Assembly (NCBI GenBank): GCA_022497145.1
Contig: MU385904.1
Location: 124,001-188,000, forward strand
Reading direction: 5' to 3'
Origin: Rostrohypoxylon terebratum
Lineage: Eukaryota > Ascomycota > Sordariomycetes > Xylariales > Hypoxylaceae
Length of the DNA stretch: 64,000 bases
Numbering within the stretch: position 1 is the stretch's first letter; each line of letters opens with the position of its first letter. Positions 12,526-22,423 of the stretch are shown one piece after another. A program made the translations under genes and the position numbers. The notes under the pieces are model-generated. The model searched no databases, was not told where the DNA came from, and was given only the letters and a program-made list of their open reading frames with translations.

Positions 12526-12531
12526 AAAAAA
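12526..12531 (-). terminator. RNA polymerase III terminator of tRNA-Glu
   Basis: Six T on the minus strand, starting six bases after the 3' end of the tRNA. This is the standard Pol III stop. Confidence 0.8.
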
Positions 12532-12537
12532 GTATAC

Positions 12538-12608
12538 TCCCAATCAGGGAATCGAACCCTGGGCTCAAGAGTGAGAATCTTGAATGTTGACCACTACACC
12601 AATTGGGA
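12538..12608 (-). tRNA. tRNA-Glu, anticodon CTC
   Basis: 71-nt cloverleaf with no intron. Acceptor arm TCCCAAT / ATTGGGA pairs perfectly. The D arm is GTGT / ACAT around an AGTGGTCA loop. The anticodon arm CAAGA / TCTTG encloses loop TTCTCAC, anticodon CTC, reading GAG. The T arm CAGGG / CCCTG encloses TTCGATT, giving the B-box GGTTCGATTCC. CCA is not encoded, as expected in a nucleus. A T6 terminator follows. Confidence 0.95.
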
Positions 12609-13271
12609 TTGTACGATTGGTTTAGTTTCGGATTGAAATAGTGGCGCATTCATGGTCATGATCATGTCGTTGGAAAGAGCGGGATGGATGTTTGTTAATA
12701 CTCGCAATTGCCTTTGTGTATGATGAAACTTTCATGGGGAAGCAACTGACTACTTCTATAGGTACTTACCTAACAAATGATTTACCACGAGAAACCGCCG
12801 AGAGGCTATCTAAATGTCCCTCTTTGTTGACGTCAAAACATCGAATAGGTAAGTTCTATACCTATATCAGAACAGTCGCCTAACTAGACACTGAGTATTG
12901 GACACCCGAACTCATGTTTGTCAAAAAGGATAAAATCTGTAGGATAGTATGTCTTATATCTTTTGGGTGACTGGTGGGCTACCTAGCCAATCAAATAAAC
13001 GCCTTCATTACGAAAAATTTAGATCTTCCTTGATACGTCTTAAAGCGAATGATAATCGATGAAATCTTGAATTATAAAGGTAGGTAAATTATAATAACAG
13101 GTAGACTTTTGATCCTCTAACACCTCGCCAAAGGCCAGAACCAAAAACCAAGAACCAAAACCATGTAACAATCCCCGACGAACTCATATCCATATTCGCG
13201 AAGCCGTATTATAGCGGGTGTGCTCATACCTTTGACGAGCACTATTCATCCTCGCCTTGTCAGCGTCAACT
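12609..13271. other. Intergenic, nothing recognised
   Basis: About 660 bp, AT-rich, between the tRNA 5' side and the next gene. A poorly conserved ACCAAAAACCA direct repeat occurs at about 13140-13165. No gene support. Confidence 0.35.
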
Positions 13272-13991
13272 ATGTTGTCAACAATCTCTCTTCCACAAGC
13301 CTCGCTAGCACTGACGGCGGTAGCGAGCACTTTCGGAAGCTACATCGCTCTATCTCCCCCTAATCAGAGAATCGTCCCAAGTGCACCTATTGACGACTCT
13401 ATACATCGGTTGGACTTGACAGGCCTTCGATTCAGAATCGTCACCTTCGCACCACTGGCTTTTTTGGCCGCACATACCTCTAGCCTCGCATTGCTACACC
13501 CAGAAATCCCTGCTACTATTCTTCGTTATGGCGCACAAAATGGACTGAATCGTGAACTTATCACTTGGTCGCCTGCAACTCTTATCCCGTTGGCATCGAT
13601 TATCCTCGCTGGAATCCCGCTTCGGCTCATATCATACGCCTCGCTTGGTGACAATTTTACCTTTGCTCTCGCCAAGCCCGACTCTTTGACGACTGAGGGT
13701 TTATATGGTTATAGCCAACACCCAGGCTATACAGGGCTCGTCATAACGGCGATTTGCAATGTCGCATTGTTAGCCAGGACAGATGGCGCTCTTAGCTGCT
13801 GGATTCCACCGCAGTGGTATCCTATTTCTCAAACTCTAGGACTTGTCGCGATCCCCATCGGCGTTTTTGTCTTTCTCTTTGGTATATGGACGCGAGTTAA
13901 ACAGGAAGAGCAAATGCTGAGAGCCGAATTTGAGACTACTTGGGAACGTTGGCATGCGAATACTGCGCGGTTTATTCCATGGGTGATTTGA
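13272..13991 (+). CDS. Isoprenylcysteine carboxyl methyltransferase-like integral membrane protein, 239 aa
   Basis: Intronless. An in-frame TTG at 13257 extends the frame, but ATG at 13272 is taken as the start. The protein is mostly hydrophobic with about five membrane spans. The C-terminal third carries the ICMT/PEMT-superfamily methyltransferase signature: LYGYSQHPGYTG (the HP-Y core that contacts S-adenosylmethionine), a long hydrophobic span, then an EEQMLRAEFETTWERWH segment equivalent to the E-E-x-x-L...F...Y/W stretch of the family, and RFIPWVI. Unlike Ste14, which methylates prenylated CaaX proteins, many fungal paralogues have unknown substrates. The Q before HP replaces the usual R/V. 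Stand-alone gene between tRNA-Glu and the UstYa region. Family confident, substrate unknown. Confidence 0.8.
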   Translation: MLSTISLPQASLALTAVASTFGSYIALSPPNQRIVPSAPIDDSIHRLDLTGLRFRIVTFAPLAFLAAHTSSLALLHPEIPATILRYGAQNGLNRELITWSPATLIPLASIILAGIPLRLISYASLGDNFTFALAKPDSLTTEGLYGYSQHPGYTGLVITAICNVALLARTDGALSCWIPPQWYPISQTLGLVAIPIGVFVFLFGIWTRVKQEEQMLRAEFETTWERWHANTARFIPWVI

Positions 13992-14551
13992 CGGGCAGTC
14001 AATGTGTTTATGTGAATAGCCCGTAATCTGTGTTTATTTTAGTGATTTTTTTTTGACAAAAAATGTATCATGCATTCCACGGATCGAAGAAAACATATGC
14101 ATTGAAGATATTGAAGATATCGGTTGAAGTTTTGAGTATGTGCGTCTAGCACTGTGCTACTTCCCTAGTAGGAACTAGTGCGGAACCTCTTCGCAACAAG
14201 GCCACCCGCCTCGTGGCTAAATCTAGTATGGTGATTGGAGGACGAGTCCAAAGACTGTGCGATACAGTGTGCATAGCATTTAGTAGAGGAAACTACAATC
14301 AACCTTCGAAGGCAAATGTCATCCGATGTCTATAAGAGCCAGTTAAGAGGAATCTTGGAAGTCTCGACCCATCAAAAATTTGGCTAGTGCGGGTAGTAAC
14401 AGTGTCAATTGAACATAAGACTCAGGAATAAGGTTTGTTTGCTCCTTTTCTCTTCAATCTTCAATCACCAGACCCGTTGCAACTGCCATATCTACTGTTT
14501 ACTGATCTAGTCAACTCCCAATCAGCCAACTAGTGTCCCATGGGGAAAAAC
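13992..14551. other. Intergenic, nothing recognised
   Basis: About 560 bp. GAAGATATT is directly repeated near 14104-14121. No gene found. Confidence 0.35.
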
Positions 14552-14558
14552 TATATAA
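14552..14558 (+). promoter_or_regulatory. TATA box upstream of an ORF-poor transcript
   Basis: TATATAA followed 20-35 bp later by a pyrimidine-rich tract (CCCCCTCCCATCTCTCTTC), the usual arrangement of strong fungal Pol II promoters. It has no long ORF downstream. Confidence 0.45.
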
Positions 14559-14584
14559 CAATGGGGTGTCCCCCTCCCATCTCT

Positions 14585-15215
14585 CTTCTTTCATTCCACA
14601 TCATCCACAAGTCACCACTTCACAAGACTCTTAGGAACATGACTACCACCCAATCTATATAGTCACGAACACTTCCACATCTTACAATCATTTACTACTC
14701 ATCATCCACCGTGACAACATACCATAAACCATGACCATCCACTTCATCATTGTCTACTCCATACTACTCTAACAATGATCGATCATGAGCCATCCATGAC
14801 TTCCATATCCGACTCTAGCGAGTTGAAGGTAAGACACCCACCACTTACATTTAATTACTTTACACTTGACAACTAACATATGTTTCTCCTAGAGCTTTCA
14901 CACAAATGTGTAAAGCACCTGAGCACATGGCCTAGTTAGTCAACCACGATGGTAACTAGAATAGCCAATTCATTCCTTGCTACCGAGCAACACCACAAGA
15001 GGAACAACCCTAATAGACTTGGTCCAAACTAGTAAGTCCTATCCCATCAATTGTATGCTAATAATTGTCTTCGTAACTAAACATTCCCATTTTCCCTTCG
15101 TAGTCACTACCCCACCACCCCACCAACAAACCTATTCACTTGTCTTTGCGACAGCAATCCCACTCCTCCACTTCACGGCAATTCTCCCCATATCTCACTT
15201 GTCTTAGGAACACTC
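14585..15215 (+). ncRNA. Candidate spliced Pol II transcript with only tiny ORFs
   Basis: Three signals suggest a real transcript: the TATA box plus pyrimidine tract just upstream, and two near-perfect introns. Intron A is 14829..14892 (64 nt, GTAAGA, ACTAAC branch, CCTAG). Intron B is 15032..15103 (72 nt, GTAAGT, GCTAAT/ACTAAA branch, TTCGTAG). The exons hold only short frames: two of 7 and 13 codons, then a 24-codon frame from ATG 14774 that crosses intron A in frame (SELK joined to SFHTNV, stop). It may be a long non-coding RNA, a snoRNA host or a micropeptide gene. No box C/D snoRNA was recognised in the introns. Both ends are guesses. Confidence 0.35.
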
Positions 15216-15914
15216 ATCTATTGCATATGAAATCAGTACCTCTACAAGCTTGCAATACAGAACTCCAGCTGTCCTCGTGATTGCCAATGGCTCTTCTGTG
15301 CAGCGACTTCACCTCCTGTTCGTCAGTCAAGCGTGTCAACGACACTGCAATTTGCTGAACAGAGTGATTTAATGTAGAAAGGAAAGTATCATGATGGGTG
15401 AGTCAGTACGGGATGGGAAATGAGATCGGGTTTGTTGTTGTGTAGTGGATAGTAGTCGGATTTGCTAGTCAACATGGCTTGTTGAATTCTCGACAATCAA
15501 GTCAATGCCGACGTTGACATGCTTACGATGCTACTCCCTCGAAACAACAAAGAATCGAGACTACAAGAGTTACTATATTCTGAGGTTCTACGGCAAACAA
15601 CAAACAATTAGCCACATCGAAGATCATCACGAGATGTACAAGACATCCTACTATCAAGGCACAGCATGAGGTCATCATGGGATATGGGGTGAATGAAGAA
15701 TGAGTGAGGGATGGGTGAAGTGAGAGCGGAGGGTTGATCGAGCATTGTGATATGAAAGGCGGGTAGGGGGAGAAGGGGACTATTACTAGTATAATAACAC
15801 TAGACGAGAAGCTTTAACCTTCAAGATGCATCGCAGTAATAAACTGCATCAACTGACAAGAGAACATCCACTCTGTCACCAATACACCACGTTAACTCCT
15901 CCAATCTTCATTCC
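15216..15914. other. Intergenic, nothing recognised
   Basis: About 700 bp between the candidate transcript and a candidate small minus-strand gene. Purine-rich GGGATGGG / GAATGAG stretches occur at 15395-15430 and 15670-15780. No coding support. Confidence 0.3.
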
Positions 15915-16130
15915 TCAGTAACCTGTTCGTCCTAATCATGCATAAATCAGTGATTCGATTATATTCTACTTACCTAGCTGAGGTCTAACACCGGCAATTA
16001 CTCTGGCGATATTTCCTACTCGTCGCATAGTCTGCCACCTATCCCAATCAGGAACGGAAGCAGTGCGACCCCTCCATTTCGAGCGCGATCCCACTCTGCC
16101 TAATATGTTCTTGGCGACACCACAACCCAT
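15915..16130 (-). CDS. Candidate small spliced gene, 54 aa, MGC N-terminus
   Basis: Exon 1 is 16130..15974, the intron 15973..15923 (51 nt, perfect GTAAGT donor, CTGAT-type branch, CAG acceptor), and a tiny second exon ends at 15915. The peptide starts MGCGVAKNILGRVGSRSKW and is basic with three to four Trp. Gly2-Cys3 would suit N-myristoylation plus palmitoylation, which is inference. It lies 97 bp from the diverging UstYa gene. A frame of 52 codons can arise by chance, so only the donor placement argues for it. Confidence 0.25.
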
Positions 16131-16227
16131 AACCTCTAATTGTCTTCCTCTATAATGCTTTTGTCGTGTCTTTTCTTTTTACCATTTGGATTATAACATG
16201 TAGACCGCGTCGAGCGCTATCCTCATC

Positions 16228-17060
16228 ATGAACCACATGAAGCAAGAAGAGCGCAACGCAGAAGGAGAGGAACAGGCGTTCCTCGAACAGATACCCCTCC
16301 ACGACGACGCGCCATGGCCCCGCGAGCGGCGCCCCCGTCGAACGACCCGGCACCTGCGGTTGATCCTCGAGATCGCGATGGCCGCCGCGCTATTCGTCCT
16401 GCTCGCGAACCTAATCCACGAGCGAGTCTCCGAGCGACGGACAACAACACCAGTACCGAAATGTGCGTCATCTACCCACCCATGCCCTTCCATCTAAACC
16501 ATCCATCTAGCATCCATAGTCAGGTCCTAACAACCCGCCCCCCAGTCCCCCGCAAAACCTACACCTTCCTCCCGAACCCCCACTACGTCGAAGAAAACAT
16601 GCTCTTCGACACCCACGCGACCCTGCGCACCCTACACAACTGGATCCCCCTAAGCGCCGACGCGCGCGGGTACGTCCACCTACCGACCTACGCCTCCTAC
16701 CCGACGCTCCCCCCGCCCTTCACCGTATCCATAAACCGCACCTCGGAGGGCCCCGCGTACATGCTGTCCGTCTACCACCAGCTGCACTGCCTGTCCTACG
16801 TGATCGCGCACTTCCAGGCGGGGTACGGCGGCGCGCCGCTCGACGAGGAGGTCGCGCACCACTCGGCGCACTGCTTCGATTACCTGCGCCAGGGCATCAT
16901 GTGCTCGGCGGATGTGAATCTGGAGGGGGAGACGGAGGCCGGGCCCGGATGGGGTTCGCCGCACGAGTGTGTTGATTACGATGCCGTGCTGGCCTGGGCG
17001 AATGAGCACTCGGCCGAGAGGTGGAGGAACGGGCTCTTGCCGGGCGAATCGATATTGTGA
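16228..17060 (+). CDS. UstYa-type oxidase (DUF3328), about 249 aa
   Basis: UstYa-family proteins act in fungal secondary metabolism, best known in ustiloxin/cyclochlorotine-type peptides, where they catalyse oxidative cyclisation or chlorination-linked steps. Exons 16228..16462 and 16546..17060; intron 16463..16545 (83 nt, GTGCGT, CCTAAC branch, CAG), the only combination that keeps frame with a good branch site. Residues 1-45 are charged and cytosolic, about 45-62 form one membrane span (ILEIAMAAALFVLLANL), the rest should be lumenal. Both family metal-site motifs are intact: HQLHC at about 156-160 and HSAHC at about 184-188, followed by FDYLRQGIMC. Strongly GC-rich compared with its flanks. 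A regulator and MFS exporter lie downstream. No RiPP precursor recognised. Confidence 0.87.
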
Positions 17061-17404
17061 TGGGTCCGAGGTGTGGCAATACAACACAAAGCGGTACCTA
17101 CGTGGGTAACTGTCGAGTATTAACTAGAAAGTCGTCTCGTTATATTTAGTTATATAGGTTTGTGCCCGTCTAGCGCCGTAGGCGGGCAGAGTATATATCC
17201 ATCTCATAAATAACATCCAAACATGTGAGCAGCACTTCCTATATGTACAAGTAAAGAAAATTGGGTATGTGTCTTGGACCGTCCAGAACCGAAATGTAAC
17301 CGCCGTCCAGTATATCGTCATCCATTTATACGTTACGTTTATATGAGGCCCCCGATACCCAAAAGAAAAATATCATATAAATACCTAGGTAGGTAGGTAG
17401 GTCA
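17061..17404. other. Convergent spacer between UstYa gene and regulator
   Basis: About 340 bp holding two facing 3' ends. It contains the CCTAGG/GGTA tract described separately. No gene. Confidence 0.4.
17382..17402. repeat. CCTAGG plus (AGGT)n tract
   Basis: ACCTAGGT followed by three AGGT units, ending two bases before the regulator stop codon. The same composite appears inside the MITE at 51856-51875 and in related forms elsewhere. Confidence 0.7.
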
Positions 17405-19937
17405 TTACTGCCAAACGGCGGTTTGGGTGGGGTCGTGTAACGGCGCCTGATTTGCATAGGCGCTCATTTGTCCCGTCGGAGCGACCCCCATAAAGCCGCC
17501 ATATTCCTGCAGCAGATAATTCCAATCCATTTCTCCGCCAAAGTTCACGTCTGGGAAAGCGGTCGCAAACTGCCGGGTCATATCTATCTGGGGCATGCCG
17601 GCGCCGAACAAATCGGTATCTGGATACAGAGGTACAGTTGTTGGAACGGTTTGCTGCTGTGTCTCTGGTGGAGTCTGCGGTGCCGCGCCGTAGGCGCCGC
17701 TTACGACGGGAATTTTAGGCGAAGGCGTTGGCACCGGTGTCTTCTTCTTAATCGTTTTAGGTAATCGAGCTGCGATTTGTCTCATGTGAGTGATAAGACG
17801 AGGTGGTGCAATGGTCCGGCCGAGCGCAGCTTCTGCAGCTTCCCGTGCATCCCATGCTTTTACAAACAACGGGCTGAAGGATAGGTGCATCGGGCTACGC
17901 ATGTGAGTCGTCATCTTCCTCCGATCAGCATGCTCGCAGATAGTTTCCCACGCGCGTTCACACAGATCCCCAGTTGTTCGTTGGCGCAGGTCAGTAAGAA
18001 GGCATATATATGCCGGGAATGGAAAGTGCATATGAGTGTACCAGAGGAATCCCTTCAGACTTTCCTTTGCTTGCATCATGCTATCGTATTCGATCATCTT
18101 GATTGCTTCGATGAAGAGGTCTTCCCTCTCGGCTAACGGCAAAGGGGCGGGCGCAGTAAGCGCAACACGAAAGAAACCTGATACTATCTTTTGTTTGCAG
18201 ATATTTGCTCGCGTCATAAGGAGGGTCATATAATGGAGAGGAACTTTCGGATCGCAGTATTTGAGATATGTCTCTTCCATGTAACTGGAGAAGCGTTCCA
18301 AGTAACTTGATAGTCGATGGTCAGCGACGCTCGAAATGGCCTGCGGATTCGATTCTGACACTTGACTCCTCATCTTGTCGTTTCCAGGAGCCTTGGCAAA
18401 CTCGAGACGTGTGAGAGAGAACATCATCTCTGTCGCGCCGGTATGGGGAGGTGGTGGGTCCTTGGCATGCAGATGCAAGTCGGCGTCGTTGATATTAAGC
18501 GGCAGCTTGCAGTTGGCACCGTTGGAAATCGCAGTGATGATAGAACCGCAGAGCTCTCCAATTCGCCGATCGAAACCAGCGAGGGTCCACCACAACCGCC
18601 TTCTTTCTTCTACCTCAAACGGAGACAGATTGAATTGGGCACCATCGCGATGCAACCCTATTCGCTGGGCGAGACGTACGCCTATACCCGTCAAGCAAAA
18701 CAGTGACCGAGGGTCGGAGTATTGACGAATACCAATCTACTATATGTTAGAAATGGGCCCCGGATGAACGGTTTGGGTTTTTCTTACGAGGTACAGCAAA
18801 TATGCCTGAAGCAAGGTCAGGTCTGGATTACGCATGAAACCGGCGTTAAGGAGGGCTTGTTGAGTTGCATAATAATACTTGGCTAGTAAGGTCGTTCTAG
18901 AATCGTTGAACGTTGCCTGGCATTCTTCCTCATCTATACTTGTGATTGCCATGAGGTAGATGGCAAACATCAGGGCCTCTAGAGACCGGGACACCTTGTC
19001 GAGGTTCGCGCCGGCCTCGATAATCCGCACTTGCAGCGTTGGTGTGTGTGTCAGCTTAAGGAGAGGATTAACATTATTTAGGTAGATCTGCCATAACTGG
19101 AAAATTTGTATGGCAGAGGGGTGTTGGCTAGTGACAGGCTCGAAATGGCCGCCGACTACGAAAGGAAAGCCGTCGGCTGTCTCAAACATGGCGTCGTACG
19201 CTTGATTAATCGACGAACCAACATCCTCCTCGTCGGACGAATCCCTAACAGGGTCACCTATTGCTCGATACTACGCGGGTATTAGTATTTACAGACATGA
19301 GAGGGGGGATAAGTGGCTACTAGCCTCCCTCTGGAAAGGAAACCATTTGAAAGTCCTGTGAAGTTCGGTGTCAGTTTCGGCATGAATTTCGGCAATGTAT
19401 GGGAGTTCCCCTCCGGACTTGGGACTTCGCTTACCTGGGAACATGGGCAGATTCTCCGGGGGATGAGATCAGATTGAGGTCGACACCAGCTGGAGACTCC
19501 TTGCTTCGCTGTCTTATAAACTCCGGCTCTAGCTCGTCACCGTCCTCGACCGAGCCGGGATCCACAATCTTGACATCCGGACCCAACGAGTCGAACTCGA
19601 TGCCGTTTTGGGTTAGGAGAGCTTCATACTTCCGTAAGCGCTCGACTAGGTCTCGTTCGGGGATGCGCTTCTTGCGCCGCCGAGGAGGTTGAGGTGGTAC
19701 GACACGGCACTCGACGCCGGCCTTTACGCAATTGGAGCATGGCTTGCTCTTGTCGCATCGGACCTTGCGCTGTTGGCATAAGACGCAGCTATGACCTCTT
19801 GTGACCTTGACCATGGAGGAATCTGGATTGGTGGGCGTGTGGCTAAGCGAGGAGCCGGCTGGCGGCGAGGTGTCATTATTCGCCGAACCCTCGCCAAGTT
19901 GAGATTCTGGGGTCGCGGGCATGGTGAGGTTTTTCAT
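17405..19937 (-). CDS. Zn2Cys6 fungal-specific transcription factor, about 770-785 aa
   Basis: Nuclear DNA-binding regulator. Exon 1 is 19937..19435 with a complete zinc cluster (CVLCQQRKVRC then CSNCVKAGVEC, spacing C-x2-C-x6-C-x5-C-x2-C-x6-C), a basic linker PPRRRKKR and a short coiled dimerisation helix (ERDLVERLRKYEALL). Exon 3 is 19270..18788 and exon 4 18736..17405; they form the fungal-specific middle domain (QIYLNNVNPLLKLTHTPTLQ, then LAQRIGLHRDG and EVEERRRLWWTL). Intron 18787..18737 has a doubled acceptor TAGTAG. The join of exons 1 and 3 is unresolved: 19434..19271 must contain a small exon, either 31 nt with a GC donor or 10 nt. The C-terminus is Pro/Gln/Thr-rich. It converges on the UstYa gene and may control the local genes (inference). 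Confidence 0.85.
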
Positions 19938-21367
19938 CAGTCGGTCCCGAGGGCTGGACGGGTGGACGGGTTCTTACACCGCTAGCGGCTGGCGTGCAGA
20001 TACTTGCCGACGGACTAGCGATCAATCAGGCTCAACTAGGAAACGGAGGCGACTCTGTTCTACATGAGACGAGAAGCTCTGATACCGGGTGCGGAGTTGA
20101 TTGGCAAGCTGGAGCGAGAATGATGGTGTTTGATGCGAGAATTTCGGGACCGAGTGGGACTCGGCGACAGAAAAGTTACGAACAATTTGGGACAGTTTGG
20201 GATAATTTGAGTCTTGTAAGCGGGCTTGTGCAGGATTTTTGGCTGCTGTGACGCTTTGGAAAAAAAATTCACAGCTGAATATGGGGGGGTTAGGGGGGGA
20301 GGACAGGTAGGGTCGGGTCAGACCGTCCCATCAAGCCATTCGGACTTGGATTTCGAAGAGGGGAAAAGAATATGCAGGTCAAATCAAAAGGGAATGGGAT
20401 ATGTAGGTGGCGTAAGTTGCGTATTCTTGTTACAGCCGAACTCACGACCTAGTGGTCTTAAAGTCTTAAAAAGCTTATAATAAGGCGAACGAGCCCAAGG
20501 CGTGTGCGTATGTATAGTTGTTTCGAATAGATTGATATTGACGGAGTATTGGATCATGAATTGGTTCAATGCTAATGTCAATATCAATATTAAATGTTGG
20601 TGTTTATGGTTAATGGTTAATGGTTGATGGTTAGATTTCAAAATTGGAAATAATGGTTCCAGTCAATGAAACTGTTCAATGTTCGAATGTTCGCTCGAAC
20701 TTAGGGACTTGGGATTTCCTGGATTTGGTCTGGGTCTTGGACTCGAACAAGGAGTACTGGAGTACCTAAAATTCAACGTTTCCCCATTCATCGCCTTCCT
20801 CTTTTTCCCCTGGCGACTCAAGAAAGCGATTTCCCGCCAAGATTGTAGCTATTGTTACACAAACAATCGACCTCAATGACCCTACAATTGCGTGGATAGG
20901 TAATAGGTGTAATAGGTAGTGGGTACCTAGAGTCCTAGACAAAGATAGAGCAACAGGATTGAGGCGGGGATCGATTGACGATCAGGGACAATTTGGGAAC
21001 TAGGATTGTTTGTGTAGTATAATGTCCATGTATGTATGTATAGTATGTATAGTATGTATAGTGTATGTGTATAATGTAAGGCAATGTAAGGTAGTGTGTA
21101 TAATGTATTAATGTAGATGATGTGTAGGGGTAACCTAAGTAAATGTAGTTAATGTAGTAAGACAATTACCTTTTGAAAGACAAAAGTGGCGACTCTGGAC
21201 CGGCGACTGAAGGGGGCTGAAGGGAGATAAAATTTTTGATAAAATGTCGGCATCCTTCTCATGCCATTCAATGCAACTCATGCAACCCATGCATCATCAC
21301 ATCAACTTTGAGGATGGTCCCAGATAGACGTCGGCATCAGGCAATGATCAATCACCGACAGGGTTCG

Positions 21368-21403
21368 TTAGGATTCTTAGGGCCCTTAGGGTCTTTAGGG
21401 TCC
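21368..21403. repeat. Four-copy 9-bp tandem repeat, TTAGGGnCC-like
   Basis: TTAGGATTC, TTAGGGCCC, TTAGGGTCT and TTAGGGTCC in strict 9-bp register. Each unit contains a telomere-type TTAGG core. Confidence 0.75.
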
Positions 21404-21860
21404 TTTCTTCTCAATTGAATCGTCGAATCATCGACAGTTGGGCTCAGATGATTCAATTCGAATGCGTGGCCTCGTAGGCTCCCTAGATTCCGACCACCGA
21501 CAAGGCTGGACAGATCTGTGATCTATCCTATCAAGAGTCGAAGACGAGTTTTGGCGGAATTGAAAGGTGTTGGTCGGTTGCGGATTTGAGTCTATCTTTG
21601 TTATCTTCGGCGATGAAAGAGTGAGGTTCGGTCCCGAGACAAAACCTTGCGGATCCTTGTCTTTAAAGCCAAGTGGATTACCGAGGATACTTTCCAACTT
21701 GTAACTTCCTGTAACAGTGTAACTTGCTTTTGCTCCATATTACACAACCAAAAAGTAGCGCTTCCTTCCATCAAAACCAGTAAAGTCCGACCCAAAACGA
21801 ACAAAACGACTCAAAAAACCCGGCTAACCCTATTCTAGCCCAAGCGTGCCCCAGCAGGTG

Positions 21861-21874
21861 GTATCACGTGATAC
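21861..21874. promoter_or_regulatory. 14-bp perfect palindrome with E-box, GTATCACGTGATAC
   Basis: Perfectly self-complementary, centred on TCACGTGA, the site class bound by basic helix-loop-helix factors (Cbf1-, Pho4- or SREBP-like). It lies about 550 bp upstream of the MFS ATG; CCCCCCTACCCCT just after it resembles STRE elements. Binding is inference. Confidence 0.5.
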
Positions 21875-22423
21875 ATATCCCCCCCTACCCCTAATCGGAG
21901 TTTAAAAGGGCGTCGGTCATCTCAAAGTCGTGTCGTGTCCGACTTTATACCCGTTTCTATGGTGTCGGGGCTCCCCAACTTCTCTACCGACCCAGCCAAA
22001 GACTCTAGTACACATAAAATTTGCATTTTTTTAAGTGGTACGGTTCTATTGTGTCCATAGATGACTCAACGTAACGCGTTATCTACCTGTCGAGCTAGGC
22101 ATGGCGTAGAACGTCGAAGAAGTCCAGGGCTACCAATGCAAGATTTCGCTTATATCTATAAAGTAGGTATGTATATGATAGAATGTGTCCGTGTGATACT
22201 GCATAGTACATAGTAGCTTGTAACTCTAGCAACGCTTCAAGTCAATATATACTCCTCATCCCTGGTAACAAACTTTGGAGAACTCTATGACCGCATGAAA
22301 GAGAAGGGATAACACTCTTGGCTTTGACTTTTCCCGATTGGTTTCTTTCTCTCTCTCGTATCGTATCTCCAATCCATCCATCTTTGTTACCACTTTCGTC
22401 CCATATCCCACACCATTAACCCA

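Larger units (their letters stand above)
19938..22423. other. Long spacer between divergent regulator and MFS exporter
   Basis: About 2.5 kb serving two divergent promoters. No gene was recognised. It holds TATGTA/TAGTATG low complexity at about 21025-21165, a G-rich stretch near 20282-20315, a 9-bp TTAGGG-like tandem repeat at 21368-21403 and the CACGTG palindrome at 21861-21874. Confidence 0.5.

Noticed and set aside
12424..12636. 70-codon plus-strand frame
   Set aside because: Runs antisense through tRNA-Glu; chance.
15005..15014. CAACCCTAAT in the spliced ORF-poor transcript as a telomerase template
   Set aside because: Only about 1.3 repeats, expected by chance in 64 kb, and it sits just before a normal intron.
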